Of a stretch of 64,000 nt of DNA, positions 51,580-62,660 are shown piece after piece. Under the pieces are notes generated by a model. The model was not told the origin of the DNA. It searched no databases and was given only the letters and a program-made list of their open reading frames with translations. Made by a program: the position numbers and the translations under genes. The number at the start of each line of letters is the position of its first letter. The first letter of the stretch is position 1. This stretch comes from Onthophagus taurus (lineage: Eukaryota; Arthropoda; Insecta; Coleoptera; Scarabaeidae), in contig NC_091976.1 of the NCBI RefSeq assembly GCF_036711975.1, forward strand, positions 33,232,001 through 33,296,000, in the 5' to 3' direction.

Positions 51580-52650
51580 GGTAGACCGAAATTACCGGCG
51601 TCGTTAAGAGACGTCGCGACGCAACCCTATTTATCGTGTCAACCCCCGAACATAAAAAAGATTATGCTTCGTTAGTGATCCTCCAGACCACGACAATACT
51701 ATTGAAAAATAATTATTTATAACAATTTGAAACTAGAGAAAATAAAAAACGATGAAATTTTAATATCTGGAAATAAAGGGGTTGAAAACGGTTTAAATTC
51801 TGGGACAAGAACGCGCCATAACGTGACGCTATAAATTACATAAATAATTAGTGCGGACGCATTGCATCCGTAGAGAGAGAGGGTATGGGGGGGAGAGGGT
51901 AGGCGGCGATTTGAGGGTTCACCTCTTTGCCCCCTCGCCAACCACCCCCCGACTTATTACGTTCATCCATCTTTCTCTTTTCCGTCGTCACCCTCCGCTT
52001 TTGGGGGATGTTTTAATTTCGCGAATGTTGAAATTTGCGAGCGCGCGCCGATTTTACGGTCTACGGCATAAACTAAAACTCAAAAATTAATTTCAAAAAA
52101 AAATTGTAAGATAACCTATAATTTGTTATAATATATTTTAATACATTTTTTTCTTTTTTTTAAGGAAAGATCTTAATCCTATTGTAATAGGTGGCGAAAT
52201 GATGATGAAGGGGGAAAGCGTAGGAAGCGAAACTTTCCCAATTTCAAGCGTCGAGGCGGGAAATTGCATCGCGCGTAATCGCGGCGTCGCGACGACGTCA
52301 ACGAGATTTGCTCGCACGTTATTTATGGGAGGGTGGGCGTTAATAAATAGTAGAAAAATCGTAGAAAACCCTCAAGAAAATTGAAAAAAATTCTAAAAAA
52401 AATCCAAAGGGTACCGGCTTTGGGGTTTTCGAGTGCAACACCCAAATAACGAAACACCAGAAAGAACTGGCGAACAGATGGCGGCGGCGTTGGTCGTCGA
52501 CGATGTTCAGCGTGACGAGAAATATTAAAAAAGTTTCCCGGATGTCCCTCACGATTGATCCCCCCCATTTTCGTCTCTTATACTTGTGTCAAATGACGAT
52601 TCATATCTTGGTACCGGAAGGAAATTTGCGGTTTTATCGAACAAGGGGTG
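51580..52650. other. CpG-rich blocks III in minibrain upstream region
   Basis: Includes GGCGTCGTTAAGAGACGTCG near 51600, a GC-rich run 51845-52060 with GGGAGAGGGTAGGCGGCG, and 52195-52330 with GCGGCGTCGCGACGACGTCA. AT-rich DNA lies between them. No host exon fits minibrain's frame. These are candidate regulatory modules. Confidence 0.4.
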
Positions 52651-53396
52651 ACTTGATTTGCGGTAGGAGATGATCTGCAGAACCAGCGCGAGCGCGACTC
52701 CAACTTGTTCCACCGCTTTTAAACCGATTAGTGAAGAAAACTAGTGTTAACTGAATTAAAACTGCACGAGGGCGTTTGTGTCGAGAGGGAATTATCCTTT
52801 CTATACGAGCGATAGCGGCTGGCAATTTAAATTTAACAAACCCTCATCGTTTTAAATTCAATTTCATTTCATTTTTTTTATTTGATAATTTCTACGATTT
52901 AAAAAAATCTTTAATGACATTTACTAAGCACTAAAAAAAATTGAGGTTATGTTACTAAATGTCAGGCAAGTTTAATAATTTTTGTTTACTCATTTATTTA
53001 AACTTTATTTATTCTTTAATTAATTGTTGATGTGTGTAAGAGTACTTTTATACTTAATAATTAATAATTATTTCAAAAATTCAAATTACCTTCATATGGT
53101 TAAAGGAAACAGTGACATCTAGTAACTAAATTTAATAACAGATTAACAAACGTCATTGTCAAACGTAAAATTATCTTCAACAAAACGTTTTTCACCCAAA
53201 AATCATAAATTAAAAGAATTTTTATTTGAAGATTCATTAGTAAGTAGCAAAAATTAACAAAGAAACTTGAATTAAGTTCAAATTTTAGTTTGAAATTAGT
53301 TTAATCACATTTTTTTTTTTTTAGGTTATGTTTATTATGATTTATTCCAAATAATTTGATCCATTCGAATTGAATATGGAGTATGCAGTAATTAAG
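52651..53396. other. Gap between CpG-rich blocks and LINE fragment
   Basis: AT-rich except for the first 200 bases. I see no gene, array or motif here. Confidence 0.4.
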
Positions 53397-53690
53397 GTGC
53401 CTATCAAATATCTAGGAGTAATTCTTTACAAAACCTTTTCATGGAATAGATATTTGATTTGTGGAAAAAATTGGGGTCTTATCCCTGAAAGACTGTCTTG
53501 AGCTATGTGACTGTGGTTAAGGCTGTGATCACATACGGAGCGGCATCCTGGCATAGGAAAGCCCGACAGACTTCAGTTATTAATAAACTTTCACGAATTC
53601 AACGAGTAGCTGGATTGGCAATCTTTGGAGCGGAAGACACCATAAGCACTGATATCGTGCTATCAATGCCGACAGATTTGACGGGATAGT
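53397..53690 (+). mobile_element. LINE fragment, end of reverse-transcriptase region
   Basis: The plus strand reads VPIKYLGVILYKTFSWNRYL then GKNWGLIPERLS, and in the next frame VVKAVITYGAASWHRKARQT followed by LSRIQRVAGLAIFGAED. This is the KYLGVxLDxxLxW ... ITYGxxVWxxK ... LxxLQRxAxLxxxGA pattern of Jockey/R1-type LINEs. It is short, interrupted and surely inactive. Confidence 0.8.
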
Positions 53691-53714
53691 GAGTTACCAT
53701 AAGATATTACTATG

Positions 53715-53760
53715 TTGCATATTTTTATTGAACTAAAATTAACACTAGACCTAGAACTGA
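53715..53760. repeat. CTAG-rich family fragment
   Basis: Contains TTATTGAACTAAAATTAACA and CTAGACCTAGAACTGATGC, one arm of the fold-back family, just after the LINE fragment. Confidence 0.55.
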
Positions 53761-54089
53761 TGCAAATATCTGCCTGAACGAGAGAATTTTTAGATTATTT
53801 GATTCACCCAAATTGACCTTTAATAGAGCGTGTAGAAGGAAAAAATTACAAATCTTAAATTTCAATTTCTTCTTGTATCTTTGGTAATAAACCGATTTCT
53901 AAAGAGAATACTGTTTGAGAGAATTTGTAGTGATTTGAAAGCTTTGAGAACTACTGGTTTAGAAAAAGAATGGTGAGGGTGAAATTTGTCTCTGGAATGA
54001 AATGTATTACCCATCTTTTTGCATATTTTGTCCACGGGTACAAAATAAACGCAAATAAACAAGAAGTTGTTTACCAAGTACGGGGCGGT

Positions 54090-55500
54090 GATGCTGACGG
54101 CGACGGCGAGGATGGCGGTAACTCCCCCATCCTAAATTCGGGTTAAGTTATGCACAGAACGGACACTAAATCTCGGACTTATCGGCGATTTCATTTCGCG
54201 ACCGATACAATCTCTAAATACGTTCAGATAACCGACCTCTTATTCTTCTTTTGGACGTACTTTTACTTTAATCACGATCCAATCTTTAAAATTAGTATTT
54301 TTTGGTAATGTAAATATGTATTTCAAAGTAATAATTTGAATAAAGGAAATGAGACGTTTATTGTTAGTACATTCGCGTTTGCTCACTCCATTTGGGTCGG
54401 GGATTTAATTTTTCCGCACAGTTTGGATGAGGTTAGTCGGCCGTTATTGCCGGGGCCATTGTCGGCGCTGGATTAGCGACTAAATCCGGGGTTGAGCCCC
54501 GAGACTTCTCCATCCGTATACACGTCCGTCTGTCGTCGTCGTTGTCGTTCTACGGTTTCATAAAAATACCCCGACGGTTGCATAATATGCAAAAATTCTT
54601 TTTCATTTTTTCCCAAAGATATACGCGAGGAACGTGATTTCCCCAAAAATGACTCCATAACTCAAAAAAAAACGAAACTAATTTTATTGAAATTCCAATT
54701 AATCGTTTCTTTATTCGAGTGTAGCACGTAACGTTGCGACCAACCGTACAAGAAACACGAAAAAAGAATGAAGTAACTAAGTAGAAGGGGGGCGACAATA
54801 AATTATACGATTTGTGAATCCGCGCAAAGTTATGGTTGCAAAAACGAAATCATTATTAATGGTGGTGCACTTAAAATAGGATAAAACCACAATACGCAGC
54901 ATCTCCATCTCGCGACGTTCAAAATTAAATAAAAAAATTTCTAAAAAACATAAATTATTGGGCGGAGTCCCCCGCATTACTAATACGACAACGAGAATTA
55001 TAAGTGAGGGGGCTCGGGCCAAAGTTTTGTTTTATTTAATGCGACTGCGAGGGTCGCCGCTATTCCACGTGCAATAAATTTACATTAACGGCTGTGTTAC
55101 CGGGAATTTCGCCCGGCAACAATAACAAGACAGATAAAATTGAACGGGAAAAGGACGTAAATAATAATAAAAAAATAAATCAAAATCAAACCCGATTTTG
55201 TGGTTAATTTTAAACATCTTTTTTGCAACAAAATTGTTTTACTATTTATTGCTGGTGGACGAAGAGGGGGACAACAGGTTGTGAGACGGGGATGATGGTG
55301 AACACAGAATGTGGGGGGCTTCTCTCGCACAAAACCGGTTTATCGGAGTCGGCCCCCGACTATAAATAGCCGTACGACTAGGCCCCCGGCTACTTCATTC
55401 ACATGGGGGGGAACTATCGTCGCGACGCCTCTCTCTGAATGGAAACGACGCCGCGGAAGCGACGCCTATGTTTCACATACAAGAGGAAAAAAGTTGGTTT
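54090..55500. other. CpG-rich blocks IV in minibrain upstream region
   Basis: Unique sequence with strong CpG patches at 54090-54260, 54420-54560 (GGCCGTTATTGCCGGGGCCA), 54960-55110 and 55260-55480. The last patch includes a TATAAATAG word in GACTATAAATAGCCGTACG on the plus strand. No convincing coding exon. These are candidate enhancers or alternative promoters; this rests on base composition only. Confidence 0.4.
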
Positions 55501-55689
55501 CGACATGATAACAGAAAAATCGTAGAAATGTCTATTTTTGAAATGAATAAAACGTTCAAAAAGTTTGTTAAATATAAAAATTTAGAAATACCTCTAAAAT
55601 GTATAAATTCTTCCTTAAGGAATTACTACATTAACACAAATTATATAACATTGTCAAATTTCACCGTGCAGTCCAAAGCCCTAAACGAA

Positions 55690-56165
55690 CATTATTGCCT
55701 TGCTCGGTGAAAAATCATTCAAATCCTTTGGGGAGATAAACTGCGGCTCAAAGAAGAATCTGATACGATTAACGCAGTGATATAAAACATGCTCAATCTT
55801 CTCCTCGTCCTCCGTACTTAGTCGGCATTCAACATGATCGGCTAGGCCCAACAAGTTGAGGTGTGTTTTAATCGGCAGTGCATAGTAAAGAAACCCATAA
55901 GAACTATAATGCTGCTACGAGCAAATCCTAAAATGTTACCGGGTTTGATAGTGGCGATGTTAATAAATAACTTAGCATGTCTCATTTCTGAAGAAATGAT
56001 ATACCAACTGCTGGCTCTTGCCCCACAAACACTTTAGCACTGCCCTCTAGTGCTAGCTCATCTGCGGCTTCATTGCCAGCAACACCAGAGTGACCTGACC
56101 AAATCAGAGAAATTGTGTTATCACAACTCAGAGTGTTTAAAGTTCTTTCACAATCATTAAACTCA
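55690..56165 (-). mobile_element. LINE RNase H and C-terminal fragment (degraded)
   Basis: The minus strand reads DNTISLIWSGHSGVAGNEAA then DELALEGSA, the RNase H signature of Jockey/R1-like LINEs, and further on HVECRLSTEDEEKIEHVLYH followed by CVNRIRFFFEP, the terminal zinc-knuckle-like region. Stops interrupt the part between. Its orientation is opposite to the neighbouring LINE at 56206. Confidence 0.78.
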
Positions 56166-56205
56166 TTAACCAGAGCCGAATGTTTTTAGTTTTATGTCTA
56201 GTTTT

Positions 56206-57500
56206 ATGACGTGTTTTGGACGACGAAGGGACTGAGGCAGGGATGTCCGCTGAGCCCAAGTCTGTTTGCACTGTATACGACGGACCTGGAGGATAGATTG
56301 GGGAAGGGGCAAATGGGAGGGTTGGTGGTGGGAGGCAGAAAGGTGCATATGTTAGCATACGCGGATGACATCGTGGTCATGGCGAGAGAAGCGGCGGAGA
56401 TGAAAGATATGATAAAGACATTGGAAAGATATTTTAGGGGGAAGGGGCTGGAAGTAAATGTGGGGAAGACAAGGATGATGAGGTTTTGTAAGGGGGGGAG
56501 AAAAAGAACAGAAAACTGGAGATGGGAGGGAAAAGAGATCGAGGAGGTTAGGGTGTATACTTACTTGGGGTATGTGTTCAGGGAGGACAACAGGGAGGGG
56601 TCGCATGTGATAGCTATGGCAAAAAAGGCGAATAAGGTGATGGGACAAGTAGAGAAGAGAGTCTTTGTAAGGAATGTGGCAGTGAGGAAGATTATGTTTG
56701 AAGGTCTGGTAAGCAGTGTGATGATGTATGGAGCAGAGGTATGGGGATGGAGAGAGCAGGCAATGCTGGAGGACGTGCAAGCTAGATACTGGAGATGGGT
56801 GCTTGGGGTGGCGAGAGAAACACCGGGGTATATAGTGAGGGAAGAGGTAAAGGTGGATAAAGTCAGAGTGGAGGGGGGCAGGAGAGCAGTGAAATATGAA
56901 GAAAGAATAAAAGGGAGGCCAAACTGCGGGATCTTGGGGGAGTGTTGGAGGGAAATTAGAGAGGGAAAGATCAAATATGGGAAAGGAGACAGAGACAACT
57001 ATTATAGACGAGCGGGCTACTCGGTAACTGAGATAAATAGTAGACGAAGGGTGGGTAGGGAGATGTGGAGGGAGTTGAGAGATAGAGACCGAGATGTGCA
57101 GAGACAGGAAAGAAGGACACAAATAAAAGAGGGGAGGTATAACGAAAGGTACAGGGACATAATTACGGAGGGGCTGCCTAGATACTTGTTATTGGAAGGA
57201 GATGAGGAAGGGAAGAAGTTGGTGGCTAGGTTCCGTTGTGGAAACGAGGAGAGAGCTAACAGATACTGGATGGCCGATGAGGAGAGGTGGTGTAGGCTAT
57301 GCAGGGAGGAATGGGAAACGTTGGAACATATGTTGAATGGGTGCAGTGAGTTGAGGGAGGAGGAGTTGGACCGAGGGCAGATCTTAGGAGAGGGGGGTGA
57401 GGAGACAAAGGGATGGATGAGGGGAGGATTGGGCCGGGGAGCCGAGGGTATGGAAATGGAGGAAGAGGGTGAAAATAATATACTAATGACATATATTATA
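56206..57500 (+). mobile_element. 5'-truncated non-LTR retrotransposon with long open RT reading
   Basis: An uninterrupted reading of over 400 codons starts inside a reverse transcriptase: TKGLRQGCPLSPSLFALYT, then the catalytic AYADDIVVMA (56355-56384), KTRMMRFCKGG, YTYLGYVF, and the thumb ALMMYGAEVWGW-like block. It ends with CRLCREEWETLEHMLNGC, a CCHC knuckle. The 5' half (endonuclease and early RT) is absent, as in truncated LINE insertions. G-rich, A/G-biased base use unlike its surroundings marks a recent arrival. It resembles elements known from ants and other insects; I cannot name the clade. It is inserted within a CTAG-rich repeat copy. Confidence 0.9.
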
Positions 57501-58490
57501 TTAGGATGTATTAAGGGGAAAATTGTAATTATCAAAAACAATAAATGCTTATTAATTAGTTTTAATTGTTATTCAGCCTTAGTTTGTGGTATATTTTTGT
57601 TGAACGAAAAGTCTTGTATCATCAGCAAAAAAATACAACAATAACTCTAAAATCGGTGCCACAACAAAAATCATTTTATTTGTAGAATACAAACAAAATA
57701 TAAGGCTAGTCGTCAGTGTATTAAAAGTTTATCAATTATCCTGCATGCAATGCACCATCGATTTCGCATTAAGGAAGAGGATATATTTTAAAAACGACCC
57801 CACATGTTTTCTAAAGGTCCGATTATAAAAAGAGAATGATTCTAAAAAATCTAATTGAAAATCGAAAAACTTATTTGTATATTTACTTAAAGTTTGTGTG
57901 ACTGAAACTCTCTGTATTCATGGATAACGCAAGATAACGAAAAGTATCACGTTTTTGGGTTGAGTAAAATTTTAAATGTTTTCCAGCCCTCGTAAAACCA
58001 ACGATCGTAACTGTTCACATCAAGTGGTTGTAAAATGACAACAAAAAAAATTAAACTTCTTCGCCAATCCAACCCCAGCCAGGGTCAGTTATCGCCTATA
58101 ACGTTTAAAAAAAAACGAAATGAAAAAATTGTGGTTGGGTAGTTGTGATTCTAGGTTGGTGTGATTGGCGTAAACCTGTCGATATTCCGACAGAAAGAGT
58201 TTTAAGTATTTAGTCGCGTACACGTCCCATTGTTTCAACCCCGGTTGAACTTCGCGCTGCATTTTTAATGGGGGTCGAACGACGCTACTGTCCCATATAG
58301 ACAGGGTCACAGTTACTCTCCATCCCCGCAAACCCCTTAATTGACTGTCCGATAGTACTACTACGAGAATACTACTATGTATGCATTTAGGGGACGTCCG
58401 GTTATATTTGGACGTGATCTATTTATCGATTGAAAATGTATTAATTTTGAAATCAATCCCTACTATATTCGTATAACTCAATTTATTTTC
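57501..58490. other. Downstream of LINE
   Basis: 57545-57625 continues the CTAG-rich family tail (AGTTTTAATTGTTATTCAGC, then TTTTGTTGAACGAAAAG). The rest is AT-rich with a GC-richer patch near 58200-58330. No gene was recognised. Confidence 0.4.
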
Positions 58491-59730
58491 TAATGTGTGA
58501 ATTGCAAAAGGGGTGGAGAGGGGTATGAATGTTGGGGGCGTTGTAGATATCGATCCGGAAGTGGCTGGAGGAAACAGTGGCACACGTCTGGACGTTCAGC
58601 ATCCATTTCGTTGGTGCTCTTCGGAATGTCAAAGGTTTGCGTGACCCGAACCGAATCGAATGATGTTACTCTTGGACAAACTCAAAACTTTTTTAATTCA
58701 TCCTCTTTTCTTTGATAGATTAAGACCCAACGAAGCGACACGTTATCACTCCACCAAACAATTTTATTTATTTATTATTTTTAATTAATTAATTCATAAA
58801 AAAGTGTTTTCAACATAGTTTTCTATGTCGACGACGCTGAAAAACTCCCAACCCAACCCAAGAGATGGACACAGAGCTGGTTCCCCTCGTCTACAGAGTA
58901 AAATCCCAAGATAAAGCTTGACAAACAGGGCTACATCCCTAGTCGAAAGTAGAAGAAGAATTAATTCACTTAATAGTATTTAATTTTATTATAAACAAAC
59001 AAGTAGGTCGCGGAATTTTAAAATTCGCTTCGTTGGCGTGTCGTTGTACGTTGGGGTCGAAATATTCGGATCAATGGGAAAATAATGCGGTGGCGGTAAG
59101 TGGAAAAGACTGTTCGTAATGGGACGGCCCGCTTTCAGTTGGAAATATTTTCCCGGTGTCCTTCCACGAAAAACGGGAGGTAGGGTGATGGTGTGGTAAT
59201 TAGGACGTCGTAGTCGACGTTGTCGTTGTCGTCTGAGGGTACAAAATGGCTTTATGAACGGCTTGACCCGCTTGAACATCACCCCATTCATAAAACGAAA
59301 AAATAATTCGCACAAAATTGATATAAATTGTCTATGTACACATTATATCTTGTCCCAAAGAAAGGAATTAACCAATTTGGGTGTCACAATGGTTACAATA
59401 GGTTTAAAATAGTTTGCTACAATCACCTGATCTTTATTATTTAAACTGAGTAACTTAACCGCAAAAAAATAAGAAATGAAACAACATTCGAAGATGTTGG
59501 GATTTCTTGCGGTTTCTAGTCACTTGTTGATACCGGCGTAATTGATCATCAATTGTCAGGGTACATTACCGGAAGAGGCTACAGTCAAGTTCTAGCAAGT
59601 CGGTTAAGGGGTAGAAGGGAGATGGCAGTAAGGCAACGTGTTGCTCCTCCACGGGACGCCGTAAAGAGCTAATTTGTCATGGAGCCGTCGCGACGGCGGC
59701 ATCAAGAAACTTGTATAGAAAGACTCCCTG
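58491..59730. other. CpG-rich blocks V in minibrain upstream region
   Basis: Patches at 58500-58720, 58820-59280 (minus-strand reading of 108 residues, no homology recognised) and 59510-59730 (GAGCCGTCGCGACGGCGGC) have high G+C and CpG in AT-rich surroundings. No splice-compatible minibrain exon was found. Candidate regulatory DNA. Confidence 0.38.
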
Positions 59731-60039
59731 TCCATTCAAATATAGAAACAACCGTTAATTATTAGATTGTAACAAGATTAATGGGAATACATTAAAAATT
59801 GTTTTATAATATATCTAAATAAGAAATATAATTAATTTTCCATTATTTATTAATGAAAAACTTTAAAAAAATTAGTCACCCCATCTATTATTAACTAACC
59901 GTATTAAGTAATATTATTGATATTAAATAAATTAAATTTCTTTCTATTATTATGAAATTGTACAAAAAAAGGGTTTTTTTTTATTTGCATTTTTAACACA
60001 ACTAATTATATTTATTTATATTTAAAAAATTCTGTTTAT

Positions 60040-61400
60040 AAACTTGCCCCATCTAGTGTCAACCACTTATACTAAACAGTATTTTTGACACTTATAATTC
60101 TTAAATTGTTTAATTTTACGAGAAACAAGATTAATTAAACCGAAAAATGTATCAAAATACGTTTTTTAACACAATTTATAGTGATGTTAACCCCCAAGAA
60201 GTAATTTTTTCTCTTCAAATGAATCGGTAAAGTTTTTTCAAGGCTAAAATATAACTTTTTATACCTTAATATCAAATTTTTGGGGATTTTTGATAATTGG
60301 AGTAATTTATAAAACAAACAAAGAGTAAGTCTATTCAATTAATTTTAAATTACTTAATCATTAATTAATTCAATAATTTATTTTTCTAGGAAAATTGCTC
60401 CATCTAGCGTTAACCACTAAGTAATATCTTTGACATTTAAAACACCCCAATGAGTTTCTTTTCTAAATTGTTAAATTTTGCAAGAAAAAAGTTTAATTAT
60501 ACCGAGAAACGTATCAAAACACGTCTTTCAACACCAAAACTAATAATTTAAAGTGATATTAGCTCCATCGAAGCAAATTGTTGCCCTCAAATTAATCAGG
60601 AAGTTTTTATTACCAAACATAACCTAACTTTTTTCGTAATTGTCAATTTAAAATTTTTGAGGATTTTTATAAATTTAAGTAATTTATAACACAAATAAAG
60701 AGTAAGTGACTTTTAATAATTTTAAATTACTTAATTATTAATTAATTTCATAATTTATAAGATTTTTTTTGTGGGAAAATGGCCCCATCTAGCGTTAACC
60801 ACTCATACTAAGTAATATTTTTGACATTTATAACTATCCGGTAAGTTTCTTTTATTGTTAAATTTTGCAAGAAAAAACATTAGTTACACCGAGAAACGTA
60901 TCAAAACACGTCTTTCAACACCAACTAATAATTTAAAGTGATATTAGCTCCATCGAAGCAAATTTTTGCCCTCAAATTAATCAGGAAGTTTTTATTACCA
61001 AACATAACCTAACTTTTTTCGTAATTGTCAATTTAAAATTTTTGAGGATTTTTATAAATTTAAGTAATTTATAACACAAATAAAGAGTAAGTGATTTTTA
61101 ATAATTTTAAATTACTTAATTATTAATTAATTTCATAATTTATAAGGTTTTTTTTTGTGGGAAAATGGCCCCATCTAGCGTCAACCGCTCATACTAAGTA
61201 AGTAATATTTTTGACATTTAACCCTATCCGGTAAGTTTTTTTTATTGTTAAATTTTACAAGAAAAACATTAGTTACACCGAGAAACGCATCAAAATACGT
61301 TTTTCGCCACTCAAATTATTGATTTAAGTTTAGTTTTAAGTGCTATGAAAAGATTTTTCTTATAAAATCATCAGTGAAGCATAAAGTCACAACATAACCT
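60040..61400. repeat. 350-386-bp tandem repeat, about four copies
   Basis: Copies are marked by CCATCTAGYGTYAACC at about 60049, 60400, 60785 and 61171. Each carries CACCGAGAAACGTATCAAAA, AGCTCCATCGAAGCAAATT and CCAAACATAACCTAACTTTT. Copies two and three are nearly identical, the first is older and the last is shortened. A more diverged related start is near 59870. Confidence 0.9.
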
Positions 61401-61559
61401 AACTTTTTATCCCGTCAATTTTGAGGTGAATACAAATTACATTTTTGCGCATTGTTTAAATAGAACAATTACGAAAACCTGGATTGTTTCAGAAAACTGA
61501 AAGATTATTTTTATGGTATTAGAGAGTTGTGAATTTATTTTCTTTACATCTGAAAATAT

Positions 61560-62660
61560 TTGAAAACAAGTTCATGACTGCCCCCGAACTTAAAATCAAT
61601 TAAAAATCGTTTCGACCCAACACGTATATTGAAAAATGGACTGATAATTACGGTACAGTCCCCCAAGTGACGGGCGTAATAAATAATTTTGTTTACACTG
61701 AAAGGCGTCGGACCGTTATTTTACCTGCAATTTCGCCATTCATCATTAACGCCCTCGTCCCAAGCCCCCCAATTCCCCACTCGGCCACCTCTACCAACCC
61801 AACGATTAATTACTACATTCTCATTTCGACCTACCAAACCCTTTTTTCGTTCCTCCTCTTTTTATTTATTTATTTTTTTTATTAACAATAACGGTATCTT
61901 AATTTAAAATGATTTCGGTTTTTTTAACACCCGTAGGATCGTTTCGACACCAATTAGGCAACGAGCGGTCGTCACAATCACCACTAGGGAAAGTTTTAAG
62001 AGCCCTTCCTAAAATGTTCATCAACTCGAGTGGTCCTCCCTTATAGTTCCCCCAGTTTCAAATCGTGGAACAGGAATTAAGGGCTAAATTTCGCGAAAAT
62101 AAGCGATTTTTGAAATAATTCGCGTGTTATATAAATTAAATTTTAAGTAATAGTTTTCGGAAATAAAGTACGTGTTTAAATGGGATTTTAAATTTTGTCG
62201 AAAAACGAGAGAAGGTTGCCAAAAAAGGCCGTAAAGTACTCGGTTTCAAAAAAAAGAAAAGAATGAAGACATTAACATAAAAATTCATGCGCGAACGCGT
62301 TTATCGTAATTCTTTTTCCGTCTTTCAAGGAACTTTATAAAATCCCCCAGTTTCCGTTAAAACTGACCACTGTCCGATTGTATAAATCAATTTTTACACA
62401 GTTTCGAGTCCATTGTGGTCGGCATCCGTAGGAAAATCACAAAACGTGATATAACAGAAACAGTAATAACCGTAATCGTAACAATAACAGTAGTCGAAAA
62501 GCGTCGTAATGAATTCGAGGGGGTTTTCTCAAGTTTTGGCACGCTTCCTAACACATGCACGACGATGTCGACGACGACAGCAGTGGCGTCGTAGTCTCGA
62601 CGGCGAGGGGGCAACCCGAGACTCTCTTTCGTAACGCACTAAAGAATGCCTTCCGGTTTC
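61560..62660. other. CpG-rich block VI in minibrain upstream region
   Basis: Unique DNA of mixed composition with GC-rich patches at 61720-61800, 61920-62060 and 62490-62660 (CGACGATGTCGACGACGACA). No protein similarity was recognised in the short readings. Confidence 0.38.

Noticed and set aside
56352-57541. Long minus-strand readings rich in Pro, Ser and His
   Set aside because: Shadows of the purine-rich LINE coding strand.
58989-59315. 108-codon minus-strand reading as an upstream minibrain exon
   Set aside because: No similarity to DYRK N-termini, and no matching splice donor that would supply the single base needed before the exon at 49324.
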